Positions 41,002 through 41,243 of a DNA stretch of 41,243 nt are shown one piece after another. How positions within the stretch are numbered: position 1 is the stretch's first letter; the number at the start of each line of letters is the position of its first letter. Location of the stretch: assembly GCA_030529085.1 (NCBI GenBank), contig JAUMXM010000015.1:1-41243 (forward strand), written 5' to 3'. The translations under genes and the position numbers were made by a program. The DNA is from Rikenellaceae bacterium (GTDB lineage: Bacteria > Bacteroidota > Bacteroidia > Bacteroidales > Rikenellaceae). The notes below the pieces were generated by a model. That model ran no database searches. It worked only from the letters and a program-made list of their open reading frames with translations, and was not told where the DNA came from.

Positions 41002-41020
41002 TTGCTATTGGCAAAGAGAG

Positions 41021-41090
41021 CTAAAGGGTTAGGAGACAAAAGGTTATTAAAGGAATCGAACCCAAGCCTTTAGTTGCCTTTAGCCATCCA
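41021..41090. repeat. 10-bp-phased TAAAGG / CCTTTA repeat array, second copy
   Basis: Decamers run CTAAAGGGTT, AGGAGACAAA, AGGTTATTAA and AGGAATCGAA on the left, and CCCAAGCCTT, TAGTTGCCTT and TAGCCATCCA on the right. As at 12380-12500 the right half tends to be the reverse complement of the left. It is placed directly after the terminator of a gene. Confidence 0.7.
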
Positions 41091-41100
41091 CTCCTCTTCC

Positions 41101-41204
41101 GTCATTGCGAGCGACCATTCAGGGCGCGTGGCAATCCAAACACACACCACGACCGCCAAACTCCTCGGCGAGATAGCCTCGTCGCCTGCGCTCCTCGCTA
41201 TGAC
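41101..41204. repeat. Intergenic repeat with terminal inverted ends (GTCATTGCGAG type)
   Basis: The 104-bp element begins GTCATTGCGAG and ends CTCGCTATGAC, inverted with one mismatch. It has internal GGCAATCC and GC-rich hairpin material. Sequences of the GTCATTGCGAG...GCAATCC type are widely scattered as intergenic repeats in bacterial genomes. No transposase frame is present. Confidence 0.75.
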
Positions 41205-41210
41205 GTAGAT

Positions 41211-41243
41211 TTGTCATTCCGAACGCGTAGCGGAGGAATCTAC
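41211..41243. repeat. Partial second intergenic repeat (TTGTCATTCCGAACG type), cut by the window
   Basis: The last 33 bases contain TGTCATTCCGAACG and GTAGCGGAGGAATC, another recognisable dispersed repeat type seen as arms of non-coding inverted elements. Only the left arm is in the window. Confidence 0.6.

Overview
The window looks like a chromosomal segment of a gut Bacteroidales bacterium, most likely Alistipes or a close Rikenellaceae relative. The support is indirect. Coding DNA is GC-rich for the order. Genes lack Shine-Dalgarno sequences and have A-rich leaders. Promoters carry the Bacteroidetes -7 element TAnnTTTG. The V-type ATPase operon contains a DUF2764 gene, and DUF4301, DUF5703 and DUF6298-type proteins are present. 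No rRNA, tRNA, CRISPR array, insertion sequence or phage module was found.

Layout. Positions 1-7421 hold housekeeping genes, mostly on the minus strand: coaD-lpxD-thioredoxin-like lipoprotein (the last cut by the left edge), and a tight operon murB-tilS-holA-class IV PLP-fold protein. A small plus-strand membrane-anchored coiled-coil protein lies between them. Positions 7494-8927 encode a DUF4301 protein. A small membrane protein and a large outer-membrane beta-barrel protein follow on the minus strand (8972-12182). Positions 12183-12914 are a 732-bp gene-poor stretch with phased repeats, a strong minus-strand terminator and a candidate small RNA. Positions 12915-20407 are a seven-gene V-type ATPase operon (E, DUF2764, A, B, D, I, K).

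From 20479 to 40952 runs a carbohydrate-degradation locus pointing to pectin, probably rhamnogalacturonan. Transcription on the minus strand falls into three units. A metabolic operon holds a DapA/NanA-family aldolase, a sodium:solute symporter and fucI, and ends at a strong terminator near 35100. An enzyme operon follows: GH106, a SASA-type esterase, a DUF5703 protein and a GH2 enzyme. A PL1-like pectate lyase and a DUF6298-like two-domain protein then have their own promoter. A divergent GH28 polygalacturonase lies at 39558-40952. No SusC/SusD pair, sulfatase or sensor/regulator is visible, so import and control must be encoded elsewhere or beyond the right edge.

How the parts fit, by inference: PL1 and GH28 would cut galacturonan, GH106 remove L-rhamnose, GH2 remove a side-chain sugar and the esterase remove acyl groups. 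The aldolase and isomerase would then convert released monosaccharides brought in by the symporter. The non-coding signals most worth checking are the candidate small RNA at about 12508-12663, whose 3' module also occurs in the 3' UTR of the outer-membrane gene, two perfect inverted repeats on the GH106 promoter, and 10-bp-phased repeats at 12.4 kb and 41.0 kb.
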